64,000 nucleotides of DNA from Hyphomicrobiales bacterium (GTDB lineage: Bacteria > Pseudomonadota > Alphaproteobacteria > Rhizobiales > Rhizobiaceae), in NCBI GenBank assembly GCA_900465675.1, contig UBJR01000009.1, forward strand, positions 682,001 to 746,000, read 5' to 3'. Each line of letters starts with the position of its first letter. Position 1 is the stretch's first letter. The notes below the pieces were generated by a model. That model saw only the letters and a program-made list of their open reading frames with translations, did not search any database and was not told where the DNA came from. Position numbers and translations under genes: made by a program. Below, piece after piece: positions 55,260 to 63,145 of the stretch.

Positions 55260-55820
55260 ATGCGCATCGCCGCCAACCGTATCTGCCGCCTCACCCTCGC
55301 CTTTGGCCTTGCCGCCGGGCTTGCCGCACCGGCCTTCGCAGTCGGTGACGAGAACGACGAGACCAGCCCGCCGCCAAAGACCGAGACGACGACCAAATGC
55401 GCCGATGGCAAGGTCTGGGACAAGGACAAGAAGGAATGCGTCGACGCCAAGAAGCAGAGCTTCAACGACGACGATCTCTACAAGTTCGCCCGCGAATTCG
55501 CCTATGCCGGCCAGTATGAGAATGCCATCAACATTCTGAACCTCGCCAAGAACCAGAGCGATCCGCGCATCCTCAACTATCTCGGCTATGCCAACCGCAA
55601 GGCCGGCCGCTTCGAACTCGGCATGTCCTACTACCGCAAGGCACTGCAGGCCGATGAGAATTATATCCTCGCCCGGTCATACATGGGCCAGGCATTGGTG
55701 GAACAAGGAGACGTTCAGGGCGCCAAGGTTCAGCTCGTCGAAATCCGCGATCGCGGCGGCGAAAACACCTGGGCCTACCGCGCGCTGCTGCAGAGCTTGA
55801 ACGGTTACAGGACCTATTGA
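55260..55820 (+). CDS. Exported TPR-repeat protein
   Basis: A 186-residue protein with a Sec signal peptide (about 1-26, ending APAFAV), an acidic Thr/Pro segment, a short Cys-containing stretch (KCADGKVWDKDKKECVD) that may form a disulfide, and two to three TPR-like helical pairs (NYLGYANRKAGRFELGMSYYRKAL and the following unit). Probably periplasmic and scaffold-like. ATG 55260 was chosen because it starts the signal peptide. Confidence 0.85.
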   Translation: MRIAANRICRLTLAFGLAAGLAAPAFAVGDENDETSPPPKTETTTKCADGKVWDKDKKECVDAKKQSFNDDDLYKFAREFAYAGQYENAINILNLAKNQSDPRILNYLGYANRKAGRFELGMSYYRKALQADENYILARSYMGQALVEQGDVQGAKVQLVEIRDRGGENTWAYRALLQSLNGYRTY

Positions 55821-55985
55821 AACACGAGCGTGTGATGAGCGGCGGAAAACCTTTGGGAAATCGCCGCTTAGCCTCTCTTCTGGTTGCGAAGCACGTCAAA
55901 CTTGTTTCATAAAGGTCACATTCGCGATATAAAATCGTTTACCCGCACCGGCGCTTCGCGCCGGACATGTTCATGAAATGAGACT

Positions 55986-56495
55986 ATGCGTCAGCCCGTA
56001 ACGACCATCGACATCCGACGCGACCTAGTCGGCTTGCTGCCGCGGTTGCGCCGTTTTGCGATGACGCTGACGGGTGATGTCGCGGCAGCCGATGAACTGG
56101 TGCAGAGCGTCTGTCAGCGCGCCGTCGCCAAGAGCCAGCAGTGGAACGGCGAAGGACGGCTGGAAAGCTGGGTCTATACGCTCGCGCGGCATCTCTGGAA
56201 TGACGAAGGCCGCAAGCGCCGCCCCCGCCCTGCCGCGCCGAAAGGCAACGTCACCGACATCCGCGAGGCCGCCCGCGAGCGCACCACCGTTACCGATACC
56301 GATCTCGTCCACCGGATGCTTGCCGAAATGCCCGAGAACCTCGCCAGCATCTTCCTGCTGACTGTGGTCGAAGGTCACAGTTACGAGCAGACGGCCGAGA
56401 TCATGGGCATTCCGGCAATCGGCGTTTCGGCGCAGCTTGCCGCCGCGAGACTGCATTTCGCCAGCCTCGCCGACGACTTTCACCACAGGTACTGA
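55986..56495 (+). CDS. ECF-family RNA polymerase sigma factor
   Basis: A 169-residue sigma factor with regions 2 and 4 only. Region 2 reads LPRLRRFAMTLTGDVAAADELVQSVCQRA and GRLESWVYTLARHLWNDEGRKR; region 4 is MPENLASIFLLTVVEGHSYEQTAEIMGIPAIGVSAQLAAAR. An anti-sigma gene starts four bases after the stop. The linker is Pro/Arg-rich. No autoregulatory motif could be identified in the 165 bases upstream. Confidence 0.92.
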   Translation: MRQPVTTIDIRRDLVGLLPRLRRFAMTLTGDVAAADELVQSVCQRAVAKSQQWNGEGRLESWVYTLARHLWNDEGRKRRPRPAAPKGNVTDIREAARERTTVTDTDLVHRMLAEMPENLASIFLLTVVEGHSYEQTAEIMGIPAIGVSAQLAAARLHFASLADDFHHRY

Positions 56496-56498
56496 CCT

Positions 56499-57344
56499 TT
56501 GCCGGATTTCAAGAAACTGCCGCTCGATGCACAGCTGACCGCCCTTCTCGACGGCGAAACGACGCCGGAGCAGAAGCATGAGTTGGAAGAGCGCATCGCC
56601 AGCGACGAAGGCGCCCGCAGGCTCTATGACAAGCTGAGGCACGGCGCCGATTTTGGCCGCCGCAGGCTTGAGGATGTGCTGAAGGAGCCCGTTCCTCTGG
56701 CGCTGGTGCGTTCGATCAAGAGCGTGCAGCCGCCAAAGGCGCCTGTCGCGCCGCGGGCCACGCGCCCGTCGCTGAAGCTGTCGCCTTCCGGGCCGAAGGC
56801 GCTTGCCGCCGCACTCATTCTCTTCGCTGCCGGCTGCGGCATCGGCTATCTCGTCGGCATCGGCCCGGGCGATCCGACGCCGGGCGACGATCAGCACGTC
56901 ACCGACGACAGCCCGCGCACTAAGGATTGGCTGAACGATGTGGCTGGCTATCAGCGGATGATCATCCGTCAGCCCCGTCATCTTGTGGAAGTGCCCGCCT
57001 CTCAGGCGGAAGAAATCTCAAGCTGGCTGACCTCGACCGTCGGCGTCGCCTTCCGCGTGCCTGACCTGACCGGCGAAGGCTGGACGTTCCAGGGTGCCCG
57101 TGTCGTGCTTGGCGATGGCCGCCCGGCCGGGCAGCTGGTCTATTCAAGCGCCGACGGCGACCTGATCTCGATCTATTTCCGCAAGGATAGCCAGCCTGCC
57201 GATACCGAGGACTTCAAGGAAACCATCAAGGACGAAGTCGGTCTGGTGACCTGGCACAATGCCGGTACGTCCTACGCCCTCGTCGGCCCCTCCGCCGAAG
57301 CATCGCTCAGCCAGATCGCCATGGAAGTCGCGGCAGAGATCTAA
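56499..57344 (+). CDS. Membrane anti-sigma factor of the ECF pair
   Basis: A 281-residue protein that appears to start at TTG 56499. The cytosolic N-terminus (LDAQLTALLDGETTPEQKHELEERIASDE) resembles anti-sigma domains but lacks the zinc HxxxCxxC. One membrane helix lies at about 103-122, then a periplasmic domain (about 140-281). The four-base gap after the sigma gene indicates coupling. The TTG start should be confirmed, as the next in-frame ATG is far inside. Confidence 0.85.
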   Translation: MPDFKKLPLDAQLTALLDGETTPEQKHELEERIASDEGARRLYDKLRHGADFGRRRLEDVLKEPVPLALVRSIKSVQPPKAPVAPRATRPSLKLSPSGPKALAAALILFAAGCGIGYLVGIGPGDPTPGDDQHVTDDSPRTKDWLNDVAGYQRMIIRQPRHLVEVPASQAEEISSWLTSTVGVAFRVPDLTGEGWTFQGARVVLGDGRPAGQLVYSSADGDLISIYFRKDSQPADTEDFKETIKDEVGLVTWHNAGTSYALVGPSAEASLSQIAMEVAAEI

Positions 57345-57365
57345 GCTCCCCAGCAAAACGGAATC

Positions 57366-57400
57366 AAAAAGGTGCAGCGGATCGCTCCGCTGCACCTTTT
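57366..57400. terminator. Bidirectional rho-independent terminator
   Basis: A 10-bp stem, AGGTGCAGCGG and CCGCTGCACCT, with a 6-base loop, A-run on the left and T-run on the right, between the convergent anti-sigma and leuA genes. Confidence 0.9.
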
Positions 57401-57413
57401 CATTGTCGATATC

Positions 57414-59147
57414 TCAGTTCTTGCCGGCCTTGACGTCGAGCACGCGGTTGGCGGCCGAGACGATCGCTTCCAGCGAGGCGCCGACGATATTGGTGCTGAT
57501 GCCGGCGCCGAACAGCTTTCCACCCGGATAGGCGGTCTCGACATAGGAGATCGCCGAGGCGTTCGAGCCGTGCTGCAGCGAGTGCTCGGAATAATCCTGC
57601 ACCGACATCTCGACGCCGAGATAGTCCGAGAGCGCGTTGATGAAGCCGTCGATCGGGCCGTTGCCGCGGCCTTCGATCTTCTTGGTCACACCGTTGTCGG
57701 TGATCTCGGCAGCAACCACTCGCACGCCCTTGCGTTCGGGGTCGGCGAATGTGTGGTGATCGACGAACTTGATGCGGCCCTTCGGCTGCGTCACGTAGCG
57801 GTCGATGAAGTGCTCGTAGATCCGCTTCGATGGCACTTCTTTGCCTTCTTCATCGGTGATCCGCTGGATTTCCTCGCGGTATTCGACCTGCAGGTTGCGC
57901 GGCAGGTTGAGCCCGTAATCCTGCTGCAGGATATAGGCGATGCCGCCCTTGCCCGACTGCGAGTTGATGCGGATGATCGCCTCGTAGGAACGGCCGACAT
58001 CCTGCGGGTCGATCGGCAGATACGGCACTTCCCAGACCGGATGGTTGGCGACCTTGATCGCCTTCATGCCCTTGTTGATCGCATCCTGATGCGAGCCGGA
58101 GAAGGCGGTATAGACCAGTTCGCCGACATAGGGGTGGCGCTCCGGAATGACCATCTCGTTGGAATATTCGTAGACGGCCTTGATCCGCTCGATATCGGAG
58201 CAATCCAGTTCCGGATCGATACCCTGCGTGTACATGTTCAGCGCCAGCGTCACCACGTCGACATTACCGGTGCGCTCGCCATTGCCGAACAGCGTGCCTT
58301 CGACACGATCGGCACCCGCCATCAGGCCGAGTTCGGTCGCGGCGATGCCGGTGCCGCGGTCGTTATGCGGATGCAAGGAGATGATGATGTTTTCGCGGTT
58401 GTCGATCTGCCGGCACATCCACTCGATCTGGTCGGCATAGATGTTCGGCGTCGCCATCTCGACGGTCGATGGCAGGTTGATGATCAGCTTGTCGTCTGCG
58501 GTCGGCTTCACTTCGGCGATAACCGCGTTGCAGATTTCCAGCGCCACTTCCAGCTCGGTGCCGGTAAAGCTCTCCGGCGAATACTGGAAGCGGTAACCGC
58601 CACCGGCCCTTTCCGCCATGTCGGTGATCATCTTCGCCGCATCGACGGCGATCTGCTTGATGCCGTTGACATCCTTGGCGAACACCACGCGGCGCTGCAG
58701 CTCGGAGGTCGAATTGTAGAAATGGATGATCGGCTTGTGGGCACCCTGCAGCGATTCGAAGGTGCGGGTAATCAGTTCCGGGCGGCACTGCACCAGCACC
58801 TGCAGGGAAACGTCGTCAGGCACACCACCCTCTTCCACACACCAGCGGGCGAAGTCGAAATCGGTCTGCGAAGCCGAGGGGAAACCGATCTCGATTTCCT
58901 TGAACCCCATGTCGAGCAGCAGCTGGAACATCCGGGCCTTGCGGTCGTGGCCCATCGGGTTGACCAGCGACTGGTTGCCGTCGCGCAGATCCACGGAGCA
59001 CCAGATCGGCGCCTTGGTGATTGTCTTCGACGGCCAGGTGCGGTCAGGAATGTTGATCGTCGGATAGGCGCGGTATTTCAGCCCTGCTTCGGGCATGCCG
59101 GCCTTCGGGGAGGTGCTGGTTTGGGAGGAATTGCTGTTGGCGTCCAT
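57414..59147 (-). CDS. leuA: 2-Isopropylmalate synthase, long form
   Basis: A 577-residue enzyme condensing acetyl-CoA with 2-ketoisovalerate, the first committed step of leucine synthesis. The catalytic start is WCSVDLRDGNQSL, the metal histidines lie in SLHPHNDRGTG, and a C-terminal regulatory domain with leucine-feedback character follows (EITDNGVTKKIEGRGNGPIDGF). It is the long 'type 2' form. ATG 59147 was chosen; GTG 59171 is possible. A leader ORF with four Leu codons in a row precedes it (59302-59427), so expression is probably attenuated by leucine supply. Confidence 0.96.
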   Translation of the reverse strand: MDANSNSSQTSTSPKAGMPEAGLKYRAYPTINIPDRTWPSKTITKAPIWCSVDLRDGNQSLVNPMGHDRKARMFQLLLDMGFKEIEIGFPSASQTDFDFARWCVEEGGVPDDVSLQVLVQCRPELITRTFESLQGAHKPIIHFYNSTSELQRRVVFAKDVNGIKQIAVDAAKMITDMAERAGGGYRFQYSPESFTGTELEVALEICNAVIAEVKPTADDKLIINLPSTVEMATPNIYADQIEWMCRQIDNRENIIISLHPHNDRGTGIAATELGLMAGADRVEGTLFGNGERTGNVDVVTLALNMYTQGIDPELDCSDIERIKAVYEYSNEMVIPERHPYVGELVYTAFSGSHQDAINKGMKAIKVANHPVWEVPYLPIDPQDVGRSYEAIIRINSQSGKGGIAYILQQDYGLNLPRNLQVEYREEIQRITDEEGKEVPSKRIYEHFIDRYVTQPKGRIKFVDHHTFADPERKGVRVVAAEITDNGVTKKIEGRGNGPIDGFINALSDYLGVEMSVQDYSEHSLQHGSNASAISYVETAYPGGKLFGAGISTNIVGASLEAIVSAANRVLDVKAGKN

Positions 59148-59156
59148 TGTCGTCGT

Positions 59157-59340
59157 CTCTTCTCGCTTCACGCATAAGCCGGCGCCCGTTCGGGGATGAG
59201 CCGTCTTCGATGCGGACCTGTAGGGGTCTTGTGTGGCCTGGTCTTGAACGTTCGTGAGAGGAGCTCTTATGCCGGCAGGCTTTTCGGCCGCCGGGCGCTC
59301 CTCAACGGACCCGGCAACCGCGCGTAAGGCCGAGGAGAAG
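59157..59340 (-). promoter_or_regulatory. Candidate leuA attenuation region with alternative RNA pairings
   Basis: On the minus strand three segments can pair in turn: CTCCTC within the Leu codons (59332-59337), GAGGAGC over the leader stop (59303-59297) and GCTCCTC (59264-59258), the last two forming a stem reinforced by an inner CCGGC/GCCGG pair. The third segment, extended as CTCCTCTC (59263-59256), also matches the leuA ribosome binding site GAGAAGAG (59164-59157) at 7 of 8 positions. No T-run follows any stem, so control of translation is more likely than an intrinsic terminator. The structure is a hand-drawn prediction. Confidence 0.5.
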
Positions 59341-59427
59341 AAGCGAGGTCAGGGCATGCGCGTTGTCGCGCAGGGCGATACGCCCGCGTGCAATCGTGCC
59401 AGAAATCTTTGCGCCTGTGGTCTTCAT
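59302..59427 (-). CDS. Leucine-rich leader peptide of leuA
   Basis: A 41-residue reading frame, ATG 59427 to TGA 59302-59304. It begins MKTTGAKISGTIARG and contains TSLLLLGLTR, with codons CTT CTT CTC CTC consecutive (59329-59340 region). Four adjacent leucine codons upstream of leuA are the hallmark of ribosome-mediated attenuation. The promoter places transcription start at about 59427-59428, so the ATG would lie at the very 5' end of the message, as in the trpL leader of Sinorhizobium. There is no proper ribosome binding site, which fits leaderless translation. Confidence 0.72.
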   Translation of the reverse strand: MKTTGAKISGTIARGRIALRDNAHALTSLLLLGLTRGCRVR

Positions 59428-59434
59428 GCTCGGG

Positions 59435-59463
59435 CTTATAGCCGTGCGCTAAAAAACTGGCAA
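59435..59463 (-). promoter_or_regulatory. leuA promoter
   Basis: Minus-strand TTGCCA (59463-59458), exactly 17 bases, TATAAG (59440-59435). It predicts initiation 7-8 bases beyond the -10, right at the leader ATG at 59427. It begins nine bases past the stop of the benE gene, which reads in the same direction. Confidence 0.8.
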
Positions 59464-59471
59464 CCCCCCAC

Positions 59472-60656
59472 CTATGCTTTTGCCTTTTTCACCAGATGCT
59501 GCAGCGTCAGCATCAATCCGCCCGCCAGCAATCCCCAGAAAGCACCGGAGATGCCCGCAAAGGAAACGCCTGACGCGGTAACCAGGAACGTGATCGCCGC
59601 CGCCTCGCGCGATTCGGGCGCCTGGAACGCCGCCATGGCGGAGCTCGAGAAGGCGCCGACCAGCGCAAGACCGGCGACCGCCTGGATCAGCACCGGCGGC
59701 GCCAGCGCCACCGCAGTCGTCACGGCACCGGCAAGCGGCCCGAGGATCAGGTAGCAGATGCCACAGACCAGCACTGCCCAGTAGCGGCGGGCCGGATCCG
59801 GATGCGCATCGGGACCGGCGCACATCGCCGCGGTGATCGCCGCCAGATTGACCGCATGGCCACCGAAGGGCGCAGCCAGCAGTGAAAAGACGCCGGAGAT
59901 CGCAAACAGCGGCCCGGGCTTCGGCTCGTAGCCGTTGACCTTCATGACCGCGATGCCGGGAATATTCTGCGAGGCCATGGTGACGATGAACAGCGGCAGC
60001 GCGATCGAGATGAAGGCCGGCAGATTGAAGACCGGGGCGACAAACTCGACGGTCGGCAGCAGCGCCCGTCCAACGGCCGCCCCTGCTCCATCCGGAATAT
60101 CGACACCGAACGCCACTACCAGCCCGAAGGCGGCAAGTGCCGCCGGTACGGCGAGCAGCCGCTTGAAGGCGCCGACCACCATCCAGGTCAGCACGATCGG
60201 CAGACCAAGCCACGGATTGAAACCGACAGCCTTAACAGGCGCAAAACAGAGCCCGATCAGCACGCCCGCCAGCATCGCATTGGCGAGCGGCGCGGGAATG
60301 GCCGCCACCGCCCGGCCCAGCGGCTTGAAAAGACCGGCAACCACGATCAGCAGCGCACAGATGATGAAGGCGCCGACGGCCGCATTGAACCCGCCCTCGA
60401 CGATCCCGGTGCTGGCAAGCAGCGCCGCCCCCGGCGTCGACCAAGCCATGCTGACCGGCAGCCGCGTCGTGAAGCTCAGCACGATGGCGCAAATCCCGAG
60501 CCCCAGCGACAGTGCCATCAGGCCCGATGCCGCCTGCGCCTCGGTGGCGCCAACCGTCTGCAGCCCGTGCAGCACCACGGCAAACGAACTGGCAAAGCCG
60601 GCGAAAGCCGCGAGAACGCCCATGAACAGGCTTTGAACGGAAAAGTCTTTGAGCAT
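59472..60656 (-). CDS. benE: Benzoate/H+ symporter family protein
   Basis: A 394-residue membrane protein with eleven to twelve predicted helices. The BenE family start (FSVQSLFMGVLAAFAGFASSFAVVLHGL) and MAWSTPGAALLASTGIVEGGF and QNIPGIAVMKVNGY are characteristic. It imports benzoate or a related compound in known cases; no benzoate-degradation genes are in the window. ATG 60656 gives the expected N-terminus; the frame is open to 60698. Confidence 0.9.
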   Translation of the reverse strand: MLKDFSVQSLFMGVLAAFAGFASSFAVVLHGLQTVGATEAQAASGLMALSLGLGICAIVLSFTTRLPVSMAWSTPGAALLASTGIVEGGFNAAVGAFIICALLIVVAGLFKPLGRAVAAIPAPLANAMLAGVLIGLCFAPVKAVGFNPWLGLPIVLTWMVVGAFKRLLAVPAALAAFGLVVAFGVDIPDGAGAAVGRALLPTVEFVAPVFNLPAFISIALPLFIVTMASQNIPGIAVMKVNGYEPKPGPLFAISGVFSLLAAPFGGHAVNLAAITAAMCAGPDAHPDPARRYWAVLVCGICYLILGPLAGAVTTAVALAPPVLIQAVAGLALVGAFSSSAMAAFQAPESREAAAITFLVTASGVSFAGISGAFWGLLAGGLMLTLQHLVKKAKA

Positions 60657-60750
60657 TGCGGGACTCGCGTGATGGGGGGCGAATACCGCATGGAGCATGG
60701 AGCTTGGGCCGCATGCAAGTGCAAGCGGCCCTGCAAGCGTTCGTCTGCCG

Positions 60751-61827
60751 CTATCTGGTCGCGAATGGCGGGATCGGCTTGTCCAAGTTCTCCTTGAACC
60801 GCGCCATTAGGGCAGCCTGGGCTTCGGGATCGATGGGCTGCTCGAGCTGCTGCGAAGAGCCGTCGGCGAAGTTGACCGTCACCCTGTGATAAATTGACAG
60901 AGTGATACTGTCGTTCGGATGACCTTCGAACGATATGATCGTTTTGCCGTCCTTGTGTTCGATGCGCATCTTGTCAGCGGTCAAGCCCTCTCCAAGCTCT
61001 AGGCGGCCGCTCCCGCCCGGGCTCAGGATCGTGTCGTGGCCGTCTCCTGCCCCAAATCGTGCTGTGGCATTGGGGCCGAGATCGATCACGTCATCGCCCG
61101 TGCCGCCGGCGGCCACGCTTCCGGAATGAATGGAGATCACGTCATTGCCCGCGCCGCCATGAACATAGCTGTCAGACCAGGCGTCGATCACATCATCGCC
61201 CGCACCGCCGTCGACATGACTTTCGGACCAAGCGCTGATGCGATCGTTGCCGCTTCCGCCGCTGACGACCATGTCACTCCACGCCTTGATGTCATCATTG
61301 CCGTCGCCACCATCGACATAGCTCCCACCACCTCCTGCGTCGATCGTGTCATCACCCGCACCACAGGACACGCGGCTGTCGCTCCATGCCTTGATCGTGT
61401 CGTTGCCTGCGCCGCCGTCGATCTCGCTGCCGCTCCAGGCATCGATCTCGTCATTACCTTCGCCGCCGTAGATGACGCTGTCGGACCAGGCGCCGATCGT
61501 ATCGTCACCGCCGCCGCCATCGACGAAGCTCTTTGCTCCAACACTCACCGTGTCGTCCCCCGCCCCGGCATCGACAACGCTGTTGGCCGCTGCAGAGAGC
61601 GAGTCATCCGTTGCGCCGCCGATCAGGACGCGGATCGCGGTCGCCTGCCAGCGATCCGCCGCATTGCGAAGTTCTGCCGACGTTATCTGCGTCTCGTCCG
61701 CCGATTTACCACTCGGCGCGCCTGTCGCGGCAGAGTGCACCTTGTCGAACTCCGGCGGCTGCGGAACCCTGTCCAGCGTCCGCCATAGAAACGAGAAACC
61801 TGTCGTCACCCCACTCGTATTTGTCAT
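60751..61827 (-). CDS. RTX-like protein with eleven 17-residue repeats
   Basis: A 358-residue acidic protein. After a 69-residue non-repetitive N-terminus, residues 70-257 form eleven repeats of the pattern GGxGNDxIxAWSDSxVx, ten of 17 residues and one of 18. The first nine residues of each match the calcium-binding RTX nonapeptide GGxGxDxUx; the other eight do not. The C-terminal 100 residues (258-358) contain FEGHPNDSITL, common at the end of RTX proteins. No signal peptide, so type I secretion is possible but no secretion genes are adjacent. ATG 61827 follows GGGGGA. Confidence 0.75.
   Translation of the reverse strand: MTNTSGVTTGFSFLWRTLDRVPQPPEFDKVHSAATGAPSGKSADETQITSAELRNAADRWQATAIRVLIGGATDDSLSAAANSVVDAGAGDDTVSVGAKSFVDGGGGDDTIGAWSDSVIYGGEGNDEIDAWSGSEIDGGAGNDTIKAWSDSRVSCGAGDDTIDAGGGGSYVDGGDGNDDIKAWSDMVVSGGSGNDRISAWSESHVDGGAGDDVIDAWSDSYVHGGAGNDVISIHSGSVAAGGTGDDVIDLGPNATARFGAGDGHDTILSPGGSGRLELGEGLTADKMRIEHKDGKTIISFEGHPNDSITLSIYHRVTVNFADGSSQQLEQPIDPEAQAALMARFKENLDKPIPPFATR
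61057..61620 (-). repeat. Eleven tandem 51-54-bp coding repeats
   Basis: Ten repeats of 51 bases and one of 54 (residues 155-172) code for the 17-residue units. The codons are diversified, so the repeat is old, not a recent slippage product. The AWSDS core recurs in six units and degenerates in the others. Confidence 0.8.
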
Positions 61828-62117
61828 GGAATCTTCCCCCGAAAATTCATTTGCCGGCAACCGGCCCAAAACCTCACGTTGAAATGCGTACACGGACAAT
61901 ACGGCAATCTTGCCGCGCCAAGCATGCCTCAAACTTGCGCTTAGGTTGAACAATCACAGATAGAACCTGCTGCGGCAGTGAGGCGGATCATTGCTGGCAG
62001 CCCGGGGATTCCTGCCGCCAGGCACGTCCGGTCGAACCCGAAACTGGCAAATGCTTGCTATGCGAGCAAAAAAGCCTAATTTAGTTGCGGTGGAGAACCA
62101 AAAATCCAGGTGAATGA
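61828..62117. other. 290-base divergent intergenic region
   Basis: It lies between the RTX-like gene (-) and a small gene (+). A short TTGCT/AGCAA dyad lies near 62055-62070 and an AT-rich patch follows. I see no gene or clear promoter pair. Confidence 0.4.
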
Positions 62118-62354
62118 ATGTCGGACGATCCCGATGACCTCAGCAGAGCAGCGGTTGGCCTTTCTTCGGCGGCAATTCTCGCATCGCTCATCAAAACATT
62201 GAACGAAAAGAATCTTCTGTCGGACGACGAGGAAAACGCCGTCTATGACGCGGCGATCGCGCTGCTTGGCGACAATGCGGGCGAAGATGAAGATGGCGTC
62301 TTCGAACTGGCGCAGGAGATCATCGAAGAGCGCTGGAAGCCGGCGCCGGGCTGA
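62118..62354 (+). CDS. Small acidic hypothetical protein
   Basis: A 78-residue, strongly acidic protein with one hydrophobic helix (AAVGLSSAAILASLIKTL) and a Glu/Asp-rich remainder (LSDDEENAVYDAAIALLGDN). I recognise no domain. GTGGAGA lies upstream of ATG 62118 at a rather long spacing. Its stop is 46 bases from the convergent clpP-like gene. Confidence 0.6.
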   Translation: MSDDPDDLSRAAVGLSSAAILASLIKTLNEKNLLSDDEENAVYDAAIALLGDNAGEDEDGVFELAQEIIEERWKPAPG

Positions 62355-62365
62355 CCGGCAGGCGG

Positions 62366-62393
62366 AAAGAAAAAACGGGGCGCGAACGCCCCG
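62366..62393 (-). terminator. Terminator of the clpP paralogue, UUCG tetraloop
   Basis: On the minus strand a 7-bp stem, CGGGGCG and CGCCCCG, closes a TTCG loop (a very stable UUCG tetraloop in RNA) and is followed by TTTTTTC. Confidence 0.9.
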
Positions 62394-62400
62394 GATTGTA

Positions 62401-62985
62401 TCAGATCTCGCTCTGCGAGGTGATGACGCGCGACACCAGGCCGTAATCCTTGGCCTCTTCGGCCGAGAGCCAGTAGTCGCGATCCGTGTCCCTGGCGATC
62501 TTGTCGACCGGCTGGCCGGTTGCCACCGAGAAGATCTTGTTCAGGCGCTCGTTCATCTTGATGATTTCGCGGGCCTGGATCTCGATGTCGGACGCCATGC
62601 CGCGCGTGCCGCCGGAGGGCTGGTGCAGCAGGAAGCGGGTGTTCGGCAGGCAGAGACGCTGTTCCTTGGGAACGGCGACATAGATCAGCGCGCCGGCAGA
62701 TGCGACCCAGCCGGTACCGATCATCCAGACCTTCGGCTTGATGAACTTGATCATGTCATGGATCGAATCGCCCGACTCGACGTGGCCGCCAGGCGAGCTC
62801 ACGTAGATGCGGATGTCTTCGTCGCTGGCTGCGGCAAGCGCCACGAGCTGCGAGCAAACCTTCTGGCCGAGCTCCATGGTGATCGGGCCGTAGATGAAGA
62901 TCGAACGCGATTTGAAGAGGTTAGCCTCTGCGTCCTTCCCCAAAGACAGTTCCTTGGTCTTGTCCTCTTGTTCTTCGTCGTTCAT
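62401..62985 (-). CDS. clpP: ATP-dependent Clp protease proteolytic subunit (accessory paralogue)
   Basis: A 194-residue ClpP-family serine protease. The catalytic Ser lies in GWVASAGAL, the His in [10 protein letters not shown] and the Asp in [17 protein letters not shown], all present. The [18 protein letters not shown] and GPITMELGQ blocks are also family-typical. The Ser motif differs from the main ClpP (ASMGA), and no clpX or lon is adjacent, so this is one of the extra rhizobial paralogues. ATG 62985 starts the acidic [10 protein letters not shown]-terminus. Confidence 0.9.
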   Translation of the reverse strand: MNDEEQEDKTKELSLGKDAEANLFKSRSIFIYGPITMELGQKVCSQLVALAAASDEDIRIYVSSPGGHVESGDSIHDMIKFIKPKVWMIGTGWVASAGALIYVAVPKEQRLCLPNTRFLLHQPSGGTRGMASDIEIQAREIIKMNERLNKIFSVATGQPVDKIARDTDRDYWLSAEEAKDYGLVSRVITSQSEI

Positions 62986-63145
62986 TCGAACCTCTCTCGG
63001 CTTCATTCGGGTTTCCCGGACATAGTGTGACTCAATGCGTAAAACAATGCGGGAAAAAGACAAGCCACGGAACGGGTGAAGATATTCTTATGACAAACCC
63101 GAGAACTGCCAGCATTATGCTGCTATCCCCAGGCGGGAGGAAAAG

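Noticed and set aside
59242..59303. Intrinsic terminator in the leuA leader
   Set aside because: The GC-rich stem is not followed by a T-run on the minus strand, so a transcription-terminator attenuator like the enteric leu leader is not supported.
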